From: Tunicatimonas sp964551335
GTDB lineage: Bacteria > Bacteroidota > Bacteroidia > Cytophagales > Cyclobacteriaceae
Direction: 5' to 3'
DNA length: 64,000 bases
Assembly (NCBI GenBank): GCA_964551335.1
Contig: CAZKCO010000024.1
Coordinates: 1 to 64,000, forward strand
This document shows, piece by piece, positions 50,305-60,551 of the stretch (position 1 is the first letter of the stretch; each line of letters starts with the position of its first letter). The notes under the pieces were generated by a model, which saw only the letters and a program-made list of their open reading frames with translations, did no database searches and had not been told where the DNA came from. Made by a program: the position numbers and the translations under genes.

Positions 50305-53028
50305 CTACTGACCAGCTTCGTCCCCGCCCTGGTAAATTTCATGATCGGGATTACCACCCGCCATGAGGTACGCGATTAAGTCTCTCAGCTCATTTTCGTT
50401 TAGCGGGTAAATCAAATTGGGGGGCATCACCGACACGGCGGCTAACCTACTTTCTTTGACCTCAGCTTTGGGCACCTCCCGGATATAGTCGGGCGCAAAC
50501 GGATTTTGCGAGAGGTAGTACGTATCTTCGTCTTGATCGGTAATTCTACCCACCAACGTTCTTCCATTATTGAGATAAAGTACTGTAGAGGCGTACTGGT
50601 CGGAGATTGCTTTATTAGGTTCAATAATGGCTTCAATCATATCAGCGGTAGAGAAGCGGGTACCCAGACGGGTTAAATCCGGCCCGATAATCCCTCCTTC
50701 GCCCCGCATACTGTGGCAGGTTAGGCAGCGCGTAGCGGCGTACATATTAGCTCCTACCTCAAAATCGGCATTCTGCATGCCCAGACTGTCTACTGCGGCT
50801 ACAGCTTCATCAATTTTCCAGTTTCGACGGGGGCCTTTGGGGCGCGGCACGTCCGCCAGATCTTTACCGTTATTGGCCAGCAACGAATCGCCCGATAGGT
50901 TGTTGTAGTACTCAAACTTATCTTCGGGTACCCGGGTAAGCGCCTCTTTTCGGGCTTTGTCAATAAAGCCGATATAGCTGTTACCGGCCTCAAAATCGAA
51001 GGCCCGATAGAACCATTTGAAGTAGCGCTCTCGCTGTTCGGGAGTCCAGCCGGACTCTTGCTCGCTAAGCACGGTAGCGTAGTAGGTTTGCTGAGCGGGA
51101 GGGATATCCTTCAGCATCCGGGCAATATCCAGTCCGTACTGAGGGTTTCGCAGTATCAGGTCGGAGCTTTCGGTGGCTGACTCAGCCTGAGACGGCGCCC
51201 GACTTTCGTCCTCTTCCAGCAAGGTCAAAGTGGTTTCAATCACTCCGGGAGCATCCAGACTCACCAGTAGCTTGCTCAATGATGCATTGATGATTTCGTT
51301 ATCCGCCGGATACTGAGCGCTTAAATAGTTAACTACTTCCTGTTTTGTTTCGGAAGCAGGCTCACCCATCCGAACCAAGGTAAGCTCAAACGCTCTTAGT
51401 AAATCCACCTGCTGCTGATTATCTAGCTGATCGTAGTCTACCTGCGTTAATTTATCGAGCATCTGATCTTTCATTGAGTTATCGCCGGGCAACGACTTGC
51501 CGTGGCGAGCTAAAGCAATCATACCCTGGGTGAGGGTTACCGGATCGCTTTCGTTCAGCACCTTATCTTTCCACTGGTCCACCGGCTGTTGCTCTACGGC
51601 AATGCGGGCCGCGTAGCGCACAAATCGGTCCGCGTGATTCAGATGCGGCCAGGCGGCTTCTACCCCACCCGTAGCGCCTTCTTGATGGTACTCTTCCAGT
51701 TGCTTTCTTAATTGGTTAGCTTCGTTCACCTCAGCGGTAGCATTATCCACCTGAGTTACATCCCCGTCGTAGTATACGCGATACAGATCCGAATCCAGGC
51801 GACGGCCACCGGTCATGAAGTACATTGCTCCGTCGGGGCCAATCACTCCGTCGGTCAGCGGTAGCGGCATACCGGATACAAACTCTTCGCGTTCGCCGCG
51901 GTAGGTGCTACCTTCTGGAGTTAAATGAATAGCGTATATAATTCCAAAGCTCCAGTCGAAGGCGTATAAAGCTTTCTGATAATTTTCGGGGAAGGCTGCG
52001 CCTCGTCCGTAGATTACTCCGGTAGGTGACCCCTGTCCGATATTGAGTACCGGAGGCAGGTTATCGGGGTAGGCCGGTGACCATTTGCCGTTACCGGTTC
52101 GCCAGCCAAACTCGCTACCGCTGGTTACGTGGCAGATACGGGTAGGACGATACCAGGGCATCCCCAGGTCCCACTCCATGTCGGAGTCGTAAGTGAACAT
52201 ATCTCCGGCATCATTGAAGGCAATATCGAAGGGGTTACGGAAGCCGGCACTGATCAGCTCCCAACGCTCACCCGCCGGGTCAATCTTAGCAATCCACCCG
52301 CCCGGAGCACCCCGGTCGTTGGCGTGGCCCCGGGGGTCTTTGATTTGCGGAAACAGGTTGTCGTCTTCCCAGACTTTAGGCAAACGATAATGATCCATCT
52401 CCGGCAAATCAGTATGGTTTCCGGCGATTACGTAAAGTGATTCTCCGTCGGGAGAGGGAATAATACTGTGGGGACCGTGTTCACCGGACCCTTCCAACTG
52501 TTTTAGCAACGTCAGCTTATCGAATTCATCGTCACCATCAGTATCCTGCAATCGGTATAAGCCACTACCCTTATCAAACTCCTGCTCCTCCTCATCTTCC
52601 TTCAGCCGATGGTTTACCATCACGTACAGGCTATTGAAGGCATAGAGCAATCCCTGGGCGTAGCCCATCTGCACCACCGAGTCGGCCACCGGATCATCGG
52701 TTTTAATTCTAATTTTTTCAATCTCCGGAGTCAGATCTTCAGCTCCGATTTCGGGTATCATAAGCCGGTAGAGAGAACCGTACTGGTCAGAAACGGTCAA
52801 CCGCCCCTGATCATCAAAAGCCATGGACACCCAGGAACCCATCTCGTTTTCCGAGGGGCTAAACAGATGTTCGGCTTTAAAACCATCCTGTAGCTTGAGC
52901 TTGTCGATTTTTGGATTGTCGGCTACAGCTTCAGCGGATGGGTTACTATCAAACCCTGTTGGAAATGAAAAGAACAACAGGAAGTATCCCAGAAAGAGAG
53001 ACTGAATGAAAAGATAGGTTATGTTCAT
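50305..53028 (-). CDS. PVC-type haem-binding CxxCH protein with membrane-bound-dehydrogenase domain
   Basis: This 907-residue secreted protein has a signal peptide (MNITYLFIQSLFLGYFLLFF). Residues ~40-420 form a propeller-type dehydrogenase domain (LKLQDGFKAEHLFSPSENE, then AGFRNPFDIAFNDAGDMFTYD), related to L-sorbosone dehydrogenase-like proteins. A helical region (~430-740) is HEAT-like. The C-terminal ~130 residues are a cytochrome c with CLTCH (C768-H772), and MRGEGGIIGPDLTRLG follows. Such proteins occur with DUF1080 and Gfo/Idh/MocA genes in glycan-degrading bacteria and may oxidise a sugar or accept its electrons. No experimental function is claimed here. Confidence 0.83.
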   Translation of the reverse strand: MNITYLFIQSLFLGYFLLFFSFPTGFDSNPSAEAVADNPKIDKLKLQDGFKAEHLFSPSENEMGSWVSMAFDDQGRLTVSDQYGSLYRLMIPEIGAEDLTPEIEKIRIKTDDPVADSVVQMGYAQGLLYAFNSLYVMVNHRLKEDEEEQEFDKGSGLYRLQDTDGDDEFDKLTLLKQLEGSGEHGPHSIIPSPDGESLYVIAGNHTDLPEMDHYRLPKVWEDDNLFPQIKDPRGHANDRGAPGGWIAKIDPAGERWELISAGFRNPFDIAFNDAGDMFTYDSDMEWDLGMPWYRPTRICHVTSGSEFGWRTGNGKWSPAYPDNLPPVLNIGQGSPTGVIYGRGAAFPENYQKALYAFDWSFGIIYAIHLTPEGSTYRGEREEFVSGMPLPLTDGVIGPDGAMYFMTGGRRLDSDLYRVYYDGDVTQVDNATAEVNEANQLRKQLEEYHQEGATGGVEAAWPHLNHADRFVRYAARIAVEQQPVDQWKDKVLNESDPVTLTQGMIALARHGKSLPGDNSMKDQMLDKLTQVDYDQLDNQQQVDLLRAFELTLVRMGEPASETKQEVVNYLSAQYPADNEIINASLSKLLVSLDAPGVIETTLTLLEEDESRAPSQAESATESSDLILRNPQYGLDIARMLKDIPPAQQTYYATVLSEQESGWTPEQRERYFKWFYRAFDFEAGNSYIGFIDKARKEALTRVPEDKFEYYNNLSGDSLLANNGKDLADVPRPKGPRRNWKIDEAVAAVDSLGMQNADFEVGANMYAATRCLTCHSMRGEGGIIGPDLTRLGTRFSTADMIEAIIEPNKAISDQYASTVLYLNNGRTLVGRITDQDEDTYYLSQNPFAPDYIREVPKAEVKESRLAAVSVMPPNLIYPLNENELRDLIAYLMAGGNPDHEIYQGGDEAGQ

Positions 53029-53319
53029 AGGTAATAAAGTGTGCTATTTCGAAAAGATAAGATGAAATACTGATTCTTTCTCAGCCTTCTGATAACCCTT
53101 TGATCAGACTGCTTTAATAATTCTACGCTGGCTTACTGCCTGGTTAACGGCAGGCCAACTTAACAAATTATCATTATTAGCGATAATTTCCCGTACAAAT
53201 TGCTGAATCCCGGCTTCTTTTCCAAGAAAGAAAACTTTTTCAAAAAATAAAGTCAGAATTTTGAAGGCATTCCAATAAACTTTCCCCACTGTATTTAATA
53301 GCAAACTACTAATACAACC
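53029..53319. other. divergent promoter region, no gene seen
   Basis: The 291 bp between the cytochrome c gene (minus) and fecR (plus) must hold both promoters. A minus-strand frame (53104-53283) reads as protein-like in places but has no convincing start, so I did not call it. Sigma-factor genes usually precede fecR, but none is here. Confidence 0.4.
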
Positions 53320-54354
53320 ATGTCCTACCAAAATTACCAGGTTAGCGACTTTGTAACCGACGATTTTTTTCGAAGATGGGTACTCTCTCCCGACCAAGAA
53401 ACCAGTGACTACTGGCAAGTGTGGTGCAAGCAGCATCCGGAGAAAGCCCCAATCATCCTGCAGGCTCGCACGCTGGTACTGATGACCAATATTGAGTCAG
53501 TCGATTATACCGAAAAGGATCGATTAGAGACCTGGCAGAATATTAATCAATCTCTCAATAAAAACGAATCCTCCCCGGCTTTCCCCCAAAAACCGGAGGC
53601 CCGTCCTACTTTCCGGTGGATGAAACTAGCCGCAGCGCTAACCGGCTTTCTCCTGATAAGTTTTTACGTGATTAACGCTTATGTCAATGATGCTGAGGAG
53701 TATCGAACTGGTTATGGCGAAGTAATTACTGTTTCGTTGCCGGATGGCTCTACCGCAATGCTCAATGCTAACTCAACCCTTCGGGTTTCTTCCCGCTGGC
53801 AGCAAAAACGGGAGGTTTGGCTGGAGGGAGAAGCCTTTTTTACGGTTGAAAAATCTTTGGAGTCCACTATCCAGCCGAAAACAGCCTGCCGAAAGTTTAC
53901 GGTTCACGCCGGTGAGGTAGCCGTAGAAGTGCTGGGCACCCGGTTCAATGTTCAGAAGCGATGTAAAACTACCCGGGTAGTTCTGGAAGAAGGAGTGGTC
54001 ACCTTAAAGAATGACGCTCAGAAGAATAGGAACCGTATCCGGCTGACCGAAGGCGAGGTAGCCACCTACCTTCCCAAAAACGATAGCTTCAAACGGGAGC
54101 TCGCCGATACCGAAATGCTACTCTCCTGGAAAGAGAGCCTGCACGTTTTTAAAGCCGCCCCTCTGAACGAAGTGGCCCAAACGATAGAAAATATTTACGG
54201 TCATCAGGTACGCGTTTCGGCTGAAGTAAAGAAGAGAAGATTTAGTGCTAAAGTTCCCTACGGTCAAATTGACCTGCTTCTAGAGTTGCTTGGCGAGTCT
54301 TTAAACTTACACATAGAGCAGAACGAAGACTATATACTAATTCAGCCCCGATAG
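53320..54354 (+). CDS. FecR-family anti-sigma factor
   Basis: This 344-residue protein has a cytoplasmic N-terminus (~1-100), one membrane helix (~102-121, LAAALTGFLLISFYVINAYV), then the periplasmic FecR domain with SLPDGSTAMLNANSTLRVSS and TRFNVQ. The C-terminal DUF4974 domain ends in LHIEQNEDYILIQP. It would hold the ECF sigma factor inactive until the SusC receptor senses its ligand through the STN domain. It is followed by susC after 62 bp. The sigma gene lies downstream of susD, not upstream, an unusual order. Confidence 0.9.
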   Translation: MSYQNYQVSDFVTDDFFRRWVLSPDQETSDYWQVWCKQHPEKAPIILQARTLVLMTNIESVDYTEKDRLETWQNINQSLNKNESSPAFPQKPEARPTFRWMKLAAALTGFLLISFYVINAYVNDAEEYRTGYGEVITVSLPDGSTAMLNANSTLRVSSRWQQKREVWLEGEAFFTVEKSLESTIQPKTACRKFTVHAGEVAVEVLGTRFNVQKRCKTTRVVLEEGVVTLKNDAQKNRNRIRLTEGEVATYLPKNDSFKRELADTEMLLSWKESLHVFKAAPLNEVAQTIENIYGHQVRVSAEVKKRRFSAKVPYGQIDLLLELLGESLNLHIEQNEDYILIQPR

Positions 54355-54416
54355 TAATTAACCTTTTCACAACAAACTAATACTGTTTTTTTACTTCAAC
54401 CTAAAGTTTCACTACT

Positions 54417-57400
54417 ATGAGATTACCCTTATTTACTCTTAAGAAGATTCCTATCTTCCTACTGCTGTATGGCTTGGGTTCGCTGGCGTTTGCGCAGGAA
54501 CTAGCCAGCAACCAGCGTTATCTTCAGTTTCACCAGCAGCGAACCAATGATGAGCATCAGCCTCAAAAAGTTGCGCTGAAAGATGCCCTGGAAAAGCTGC
54601 AAAATGATTTAGAGATAAAGTTTGCCTACGATGAAGATCTGGTCGAACCCCACACAGTCTCTTCGCAAATAGTAAAAAATGCTGACGAGCGAAAGCAGGA
54701 TGTTCCTCAACTACTGGAAGAGTTACTAAGCCCTCTACAGCTAAAGGCCCGCAAGGTAGGCGATTATTATATTATCAAGAAGGAAGAGGCTTCCACGAGA
54801 GAGCCCGCTCTTCAACCTATTAAGCCCAGTTTGGGCCAAACCGAATCTGCACTTCAACTTAGCTCGGTAAGGGCCAGTCTACCGGATCGCCAGCCGGGTA
54901 ATATAGCACTTAACCAGAAACCAGCTATTGCGGTTAGCGGTACGGTTACTGATGCCACCTCCGGAATAGAGCTCCCTGGCATTAACGTGTTAGTGAAAGG
55001 AAGCAGTACCGGTACGGTGACTGATATTAACGGACAGTACAACATTAACGTACCGGACGAAAATGGAATACTGGTTTTCTCTTCCATTGGTTACCTGACC
55101 CAGGAAGTGGCCGTGAACGGACGATCGGTGGTGGATGTAATCATGAACGAAGACATCCAAAGCCTGGAGGAAATTGTAGTGGTTGGTTACGGTAGCCAGC
55201 TAAAGCGAGAGGTTACCGGATCGGTTCAATCGGTAGATGCAGCCGAATTAAAAGATTTGCCCGTGGGTCAGGTGGCGCAAAAACTACAGGGCCGTTTGGC
55301 CGGAGTGCAAATCAACCAAACCACCGGTCAGCCTGGTCGGGGTATGTCGGTCCGTATTCGGGGACAGTTCTCAATATCGGGTGGGAGTGACCCACTGTAC
55401 GTAGTAGACGGGTTTCCTATCACTGGTAATATCAACGATATTAACCCCGACGAAATACAGGATATTACGGTACTGAAGGATGCGGCATCCACCTCTCTTT
55501 ACGGTTCGCGGGCCGCGAACGGGGTAGTGCTGATTACCACGAAGAAAGGCAGCAAAGGCCAGACCAACGTTAGCGTTACGGCTTACGGTGGTATTCAGGA
55601 GGTTCCGGAGAAAGGGCGACTACAGATGATGAACGCGGTAGAGTTTGCCCAGTTTAAAAAGGAGTACTACGAAGATGCGGGTCAGGAAGTGCCCGAGATC
55701 TTTCAGAACCCCTCCGATTTTGAGGGACAAAACAACGACTGGTACGATGCTTTACTCCGCCGAGCCCCCATTCAAAGCTACAACGTGACGGTTACCTCCA
55801 ATAAGGAAAAGGTAAATACGGCCATTGTCGCGGGTATTTTCGATCAGGAAGGGGTTGTGCTGAATTCAGGTTTTAAACGCTACTCAGTGCGGATGAACAC
55901 CAGCTACGAACTTTCCGACAAAGTGCGGATGGGATTAAATGTTGCCCCGGCCTACATAGAGGATAATATCCCTCGTACCGACGGTACTCGGGGCACGGGT
56001 ATACTTTTTAATGCGCTACACACCTGGCCCATTATGCCGATCTACGACGAAAACGGTGAGCTCACTTCGTTCAACCGCTTCCCGGCCGAAACCGGAAACA
56101 TTTTTGCCTACGCTAACTGGGTGCGTTCGGTAGAAGAAATTCGGGACGAAACCAAGCAGTTAAACGTACTGTCAAATGCCTTTGTAGAATTTGAGCCGAT
56201 AGAAGGTTTAGTGCTGAAGTCTACCTTCAACGCTGAGTTCTACAACTCCAAGTATTTTTACTTTAGCCCTTCTACCGCTACTGGCCGAATTAACGTGCCT
56301 TTACCCACCGATGCGCTGTCTATCCGAGAGGACATTAACGATTTCTCTTGGTTGAACGAAAACCTGGTTACCTACGGCAATAGCATCGGCGATCATAGCT
56401 TTGAGGTGCTGGGCGGGTTTACCATACAAAAGTTTCGTCAGGATTTGACCCGAATTCAGGCTGACACCTATTCTGACGACCGTCTTCCTACTATCCAGGG
56501 AGCTATTAATATCAACCGGGGCGGTACCCGAAGTGGCGTAGAAGAATGGGGGCTAGTGTCCTTCCTCTCGCGGGTAAACTATAATTACAAGGGCAAATAT
56601 TTACTAACGGCCGCTATCCGGAGTGATGGCTCTTCCCGCTTTGGGGAGGATAACCGTTGGGGGGTATTCCCCTCAGCCTCTGCGGGATGGGTAGTTTCGG
56701 ATGAAACTTTCCTGAGGGATGTTCCTACTATTTCCTTTACTAAAATTCGCGCTAGTTACGGGGTTACGGGTAATAATAATATCGGTAACTACACCCAGTA
56801 CGCCCTGATTGACAATACTGTTAATGCTGCTTTCGGAAATGATATTGCTCCCGGTGCGGTAGTAACCTCCCTGGCGAATAGCAATTTGGGGTGGGAAACT
56901 ACTACCCAATTTGATATTGGATTAGATCTTGGGCTATTCGATGATAGAATCCAGTTTGTATACGACTACTACACCAAGAGAACTACTAACTTACTGTACG
57001 CCGTGCAGGTACCCCAGGAATCAGGGTTTAGCAACTTCAACGACAACATTGGAGAAATTCGCTTTTGGGGACACGAATTTGCTTTGAATACCCAGAACAC
57101 GACTGGCAGACTGATTTGGACAACCAATGCTAACATATCCTTTAACCGGAATATTGTGGAAAGCCTGGCCGAAGGTATAGACCGGGTGTACGGTACTTTT
57201 CACATTACTCAGGTGGGACAGCCCTTTGGCCAATTTTACGGCCACATTGCCGACGGGGTGTATATGAACGAAGAGGATCTTAATAACTCACCCCAAGTAC
57301 CGGGCCGCTCTACGGTAGGTAGTATCAAGTTAGTAGACGTAAACGGCGACGGCGTAATTACCCGCGGGGGTGATAACGACGACCGGGCCATCATGGGTAA

Positions 57401-57932
57401 CCCCTTCCCGAAATTTATTTACGGCATTACCAATACCCTGCGCTACAACAAATTTGATTTCACGGTAGTGGGAACCGGCTCTCACGGCAATCAGGTGCTA
57501 GTTCGCCACTTGTACAGTACTACTAACCTCGACGGAGTATTCAACCTGATGCGCGATGTGAAGTACCGCTTCCGCTCACCGGAAAACCCCGGAAGAGGAT
57601 TCTTCGGTACTACTGTGGGCGGTGGGAACGTAACCGGTATTGAGCGCGACTGGATGAACAGCCGCTTTGTGGCCGATGCTTCCTTCTTTACCATCCGAAA
57701 TATTACGCTGGGTTACACCTTTGGTGGAATAGAAAAACTGTTTCGCTCGGCTCGTTTATACACCTCAGTTCAAAATGCCTTTGTTTTTACTAACTACTGG
57801 GGTGGCCAAAACCCTGAAACCAGTATGCAAAATAACGGACTGGGAGACGGCGGAAACCTGAGCCAGGGAATTGATCTATCGGGCTACCCCGTGCCGCGTA
57901 CCTATACCATCGGAGTAAATCTTAACTTCTAA
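54417..57932 (+). CDS. SusC/RagA-type TonB-dependent receptor with STN domain
   Basis: This 1171-residue outer-membrane protein has a signal peptide ending near LAFAQE. An STN domain (~50-122) signals to the FecR protein. A carboxypeptidase regulatory-like domain follows (~172-245, VSGTVTDATSGIELPGINVL), then a TonB-box-like EEIVVVGYG (251-259), the plug with DPLYVVDGFPI (325-335), and a long 22-strand barrel that ends IGVNLNF. It imports oligosaccharides with the SusD protein encoded 38 bp downstream. The STN domain means ligand binding also triggers gene expression through FecR and the ECF sigma factor. Substrate is not readable, but sulfatases downstream suggest sulfated glycans. Confidence 0.93.
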   Translation: MRLPLFTLKKIPIFLLLYGLGSLAFAQELASNQRYLQFHQQRTNDEHQPQKVALKDALEKLQNDLEIKFAYDEDLVEPHTVSSQIVKNADERKQDVPQLLEELLSPLQLKARKVGDYYIIKKEEASTREPALQPIKPSLGQTESALQLSSVRASLPDRQPGNIALNQKPAIAVSGTVTDATSGIELPGINVLVKGSSTGTVTDINGQYNINVPDENGILVFSSIGYLTQEVAVNGRSVVDVIMNEDIQSLEEIVVVGYGSQLKREVTGSVQSVDAAELKDLPVGQVAQKLQGRLAGVQINQTTGQPGRGMSVRIRGQFSISGGSDPLYVVDGFPITGNINDINPDEIQDITVLKDAASTSLYGSRAANGVVLITTKKGSKGQTNVSVTAYGGIQEVPEKGRLQMMNAVEFAQFKKEYYEDAGQEVPEIFQNPSDFEGQNNDWYDALLRRAPIQSYNVTVTSNKEKVNTAIVAGIFDQEGVVLNSGFKRYSVRMNTSYELSDKVRMGLNVAPAYIEDNIPRTDGTRGTGILFNALHTWPIMPIYDENGELTSFNRFPAETGNIFAYANWVRSVEEIRDETKQLNVLSNAFVEFEPIEGLVLKSTFNAEFYNSKYFYFSPSTATGRINVPLPTDALSIREDINDFSWLNENLVTYGNSIGDHSFEVLGGFTIQKFRQDLTRIQADTYSDDRLPTIQGAININRGGTRSGVEEWGLVSFLSRVNYNYKGKYLLTAAIRSDGSSRFGEDNRWGVFPSASAGWVVSDETFLRDVPTISFTKIRASYGVTGNNNIGNYTQYALIDNTVNAAFGNDIAPGAVVTSLANSNLGWETTTQFDIGLDLGLFDDRIQFVYDYYTKRTTNLLYAVQVPQESGFSNFNDNIGEIRFWGHEFALNTQNTTGRLIWTTNANISFNRNIVESLAEGIDRVYGTFHITQVGQPFGQFYGHIADGVYMNEEDLNNSPQVPGRSTVGSIKLVDVNGDGVITRGGDNDDRAIMGNPFPKFIYGITNTLRYNKFDFTVVGTGSHGNQVLVRHLYSTTNLDGVFNLMRDVKYRFRSPENPGRGFFGTTVGGGNVTGIERDWMNSRFVADASFFTIRNITLGYTFGGIEKLFRSARLYTSVQNAFVFTNYWGGQNPETSMQNNGLGDGGNLSQGIDLSGYPVPRTYTIGVNLNF

Positions 57933-57970
57933 GCTAATCCACTATTCTGTACCAGATAAAATCAGAAAAG

Positions 57971-59476
57971 ATGAAAAAAATATTCATATTCTTTACGACA
58001 CTGAGCTTCTTCCTTCTGGGTTGCCAGGACGATTTCTTAACTATTGTTCCTGAAACATCGCTTAGCTCTGCTACTTTCTTTCAAACCGAAGCTGATTTTC
58101 AGCAGGCTGTAAACGGCGCGTATGTGCCGCTGCGGGCTATTGTTGACGACCGAGCCTGGTTGCTGAGTGAAATGCACTCGGATAATACCTACTACGCCCG
58201 TAACATTCTGTTCGGAGCCACCGAGCAGCAAGAAGACCTGGCTGATTTTTCTGTTCCTAGCGACGGCGGGGTAACTACCAATACCCATGTTACCAATCAG
58301 TATCGGCTCGATTACCAGATCATTGCTCGCACTAACCAGATATTGGCTGAGATTGATGACGTTGAATTTGACGCTGACTCTAAAGCCAACATAAAAGGAC
58401 AAGCGCTCTTTCTGCGGGCGTATGCCTACTTTGAATTGGTTCGATACTTCGGTAGCGTACCTTTGCACTTAACCCCGGTTACCGAACGTCAGCAGGCGGC
58501 TCTCCCACTATCGAGTGAGGAAGAAGTTTACGCCCAGATCGTTGAAGATTTGACCCAGGCCGTACAATTACTCCCCCCTAAATCGCAGCAACAACTGGGG
58601 CGGGCCACTTCAGGAGCCGCCCGAACCATGCTGGCCAATGTATATATTGAGCAACAGCGCTGGGCCGAGGCGGAAACACTACTACGGGAAGTGGTAAACA
58701 GCGGGGAATATTCGCTGATGCCCGACTACGCCGATGCTTTTTCTACCAGCACGGGAAATAAAAACAACGCCGAATCGGTATTTGAAGTACAATTTAGAGA
58801 AGGCCCCGATGGGTTGAATGGAGATTTTATTTATGCTTTTATGCCTCGACCCATGGCACCGGAAGAACTAGTGACTATCACCGGCACTGCTAATCCTCAG
58901 CCCCTGAACGGAGAGGGCAATAATATTCCCACTCCCGATATTGTTGAAGCCTACGAAGAGGGTGACTTACGGAAGAATGCATCTATTGACTCTATTCAGA
59001 TTGCCGGAAGCTTCTGGCGCGACGGGGTGTATCCATACATTAAAAAGTTTGCAAAACCCCACGCACTACATGCCAACCACGGCATGAATTGGCCCATCTA
59101 CCGCTATTCGGAAGTATTGCTATTCTTAGCCGAAGCTTTAGATGAACAGGGAAAAGCAGGCGAAGCGGCCATGTTCTTAAATGAAGTACGCAGTCGGGCG
59201 GGCTTAGGCGAAGCCACTGGCGATTTGGGCGAAGCTATTTTCCGGGAAAGAAGAGTAGAACTAGCCTTTGAAAACAAACGCTGGTTTGACCTGGTCCGAA
59301 CCGGGCGGGCGATCGACGTGATTACCGCTCACGGTCAGCGGATAATTAATAATCCTCAAGAATACTATTATCCGTTTGAGGAAGAAGGAGCTGAGCCACG
59401 TAGCAACGCGTTCACCAACATCAGTTTGAAGTACGCTTTACCCGCGGACGAAGCGGACTTGAGCCCTCATTTCTAA
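57971..59476 (+). CDS. SusD/RagB-family glycan-binding lipoprotein
   Basis: This 501-residue lipoprotein has the signal sequence MKKIFIFFTTLSFFLLGC (C18 lipidated). The SusD pattern follows: FLTIVPETSLSSATFFQTEA, helical TPR-like repeats with FLRAYAYFELVRYFG and ARTMLANVYIEQQRW, and the C-terminal RRVELAFENKRWFDLVRTGRA. It forms the lid on the SusC transporter at the cell surface. It is encoded 38 bp after susC and is followed by a strong terminator. Confidence 0.93.
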   Translation: MKKIFIFFTTLSFFLLGCQDDFLTIVPETSLSSATFFQTEADFQQAVNGAYVPLRAIVDDRAWLLSEMHSDNTYYARNILFGATEQQEDLADFSVPSDGGVTTNTHVTNQYRLDYQIIARTNQILAEIDDVEFDADSKANIKGQALFLRAYAYFELVRYFGSVPLHLTPVTERQQAALPLSSEEEVYAQIVEDLTQAVQLLPPKSQQQLGRATSGAARTMLANVYIEQQRWAEAETLLREVVNSGEYSLMPDYADAFSTSTGNKNNAESVFEVQFREGPDGLNGDFIYAFMPRPMAPEELVTITGTANPQPLNGEGNNIPTPDIVEAYEEGDLRKNASIDSIQIAGSFWRDGVYPYIKKFAKPHALHANHGMNWPIYRYSEVLLFLAEALDEQGKAGEAAMFLNEVRSRAGLGEATGDLGEAIFRERRVELAFENKRWFDLVRTGRAIDVITAHGQRIINNPQEYYYPFEEEGAEPRSNAFTNISLKYALPADEADLSPHF

Positions 59477-59497
59477 AATACTAGCTGCTAATATTTC

Positions 59498-59543
59498 AAG
59501 CACCTCCGGGGTATGGTTCAACATAGCTTAGAGGTGCTTTTTT
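59498..59543 (+). terminator. rho-independent terminator after susD
   Basis: AAGCACCTC (59498-59506) pairs with GAGGTGCTT (59531-59539) and runs into six Ts. It ends the fecR-susC-susD transcript, so the sigma gene downstream needs its own promoter. Confidence 0.8.
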
Positions 59544-59915
59544 AGTTCAGTTTATCCGCAAATTCCTCCTTTTAAGAAGTACGATATTCTGCGATAAATA
59601 CTTTCCATTATTCTTACAGTAATTCTCACAACTTTTCAATATCTATTCACTTCTCCGCTGTTTTTCAGTAAAAAGTAAGTCTACTCACACTCATTTTTTA
59701 GAATTTCAGCATAGTACAGGATGCATTACCAAAAAAAGTTAACAATCATTCGGTAGCAAAAGTAAAGCTGGAATTCTGTACTTATTAAATCATAAATTAT
59801 TACTTTACAAGTACGATACTAATTAACAACCGTTTTAACCCTGAATAGCTGATTTTCAGAATTAGCACCAACAGTATCCTCGGTTGTACTTCAGCCACCT
59901 AAGTGAAGTGCTATT
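59544..59915. other. AT-rich intergenic region, probable sigma-gene promoter
   Basis: The 372 bp have no credible gene. The stretch is AT-rich, especially 59740-59840, and must contain the promoter for the ECF sigma gene. I could not place a convincing Bacteroidota -33/-7 pair. Confidence 0.35.
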
Positions 59916-60551
59916 ATGGATAAGACATCTACTACTACCAACTACGAATTACTATGGTCAGCCTTTCGAGGGGGTGACCGAGAAGCCTTTGAGACCATTT
60001 ACCAATCGTTATTTCCAATCTTGTACGGTTACGGTTATCGCTTATGCCAGAGAGATGACATCGTAAAGGATTGTATTCAAACTATCTTTGTAGAAATCTG
60101 GCAGAAAAGAGACCGTATGCCGGATGTAAAGGCTACCAAACACTACTTTTTAAAGATTATGCGGAGAAAAATTTTTAGTACGCCAAACCTCCACCCCACC
60201 GGGGTCACTTATGGTTTTAGCATACCCTCTCCGGATCAGCATGACTTGTCGTCTTTCCAAGAATTTTATAATCCGCTTGACGAGAGTGATTTTTCAAAAT
60301 CTCTGGTCAAAATGATGCGCAAGGCCGTTCAAGGCTTATCCAACCGAAAAAAAGAGGCCATTATTTTAAAGTTTTACGAAAACCTCTCCTACCAGGAAAT
60401 AAGCGAAGTAATGGATTTACAGGATGCTAAGTACGCCCGCCAGCTAGTCTACCGGGCTTTGGAAGATTTGCGAAAAGGTTTGCCCTTCGAACAGCGTAAG
60501 AAAATGCCTACCCGGCTGGTGTATTCGCTGGCAATCCTTGCTTTCTGCTAA
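59916..60551 (+). CDS. ECF-type RNA polymerase sigma factor
   Basis: This 211-residue protein has a sigma region 2 (~20-90, FRGGDREAFETIYQSLFPIL and DCIQTIFVEIWQKRD) and region 4 (~150-200, LSNRKKEAIILKFYENLSYQEIS). The layout is that of FecI-like Bacteroidota sigma-70 factors controlled by FecR. It is likely the partner of the FecR at 53320, although it lies after susD. Its last 4 bp overlap the convergent MFS gene. Two different-frame ATGs near 59884 give only a short peptide, so 59916 is the start. Confidence 0.9.
   Translation: MDKTSTTTNYELLWSAFRGGDREAFETIYQSLFPILYGYGYRLCQRDDIVKDCIQTIFVEIWQKRDRMPDVKATKHYFLKIMRRKIFSTPNLHPTGVTYGFSIPSPDQHDLSSFQEFYNPLDESDFSKSLVKMMRKAVQGLSNRKKEAIILKFYENLSYQEISEVMDLQDAKYARQLVYRALEDLRKGLPFEQRKKMPTRLVYSLAILAFC

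Noticed and set aside
53104..53436. 110-codon minus-strand frame antisense to the fecR 5' end
   Set aside because: Half of it lies over the certain fecR coding region. The rest looks protein-like in parts but has no start codon of its own, so it is at most a fragment.
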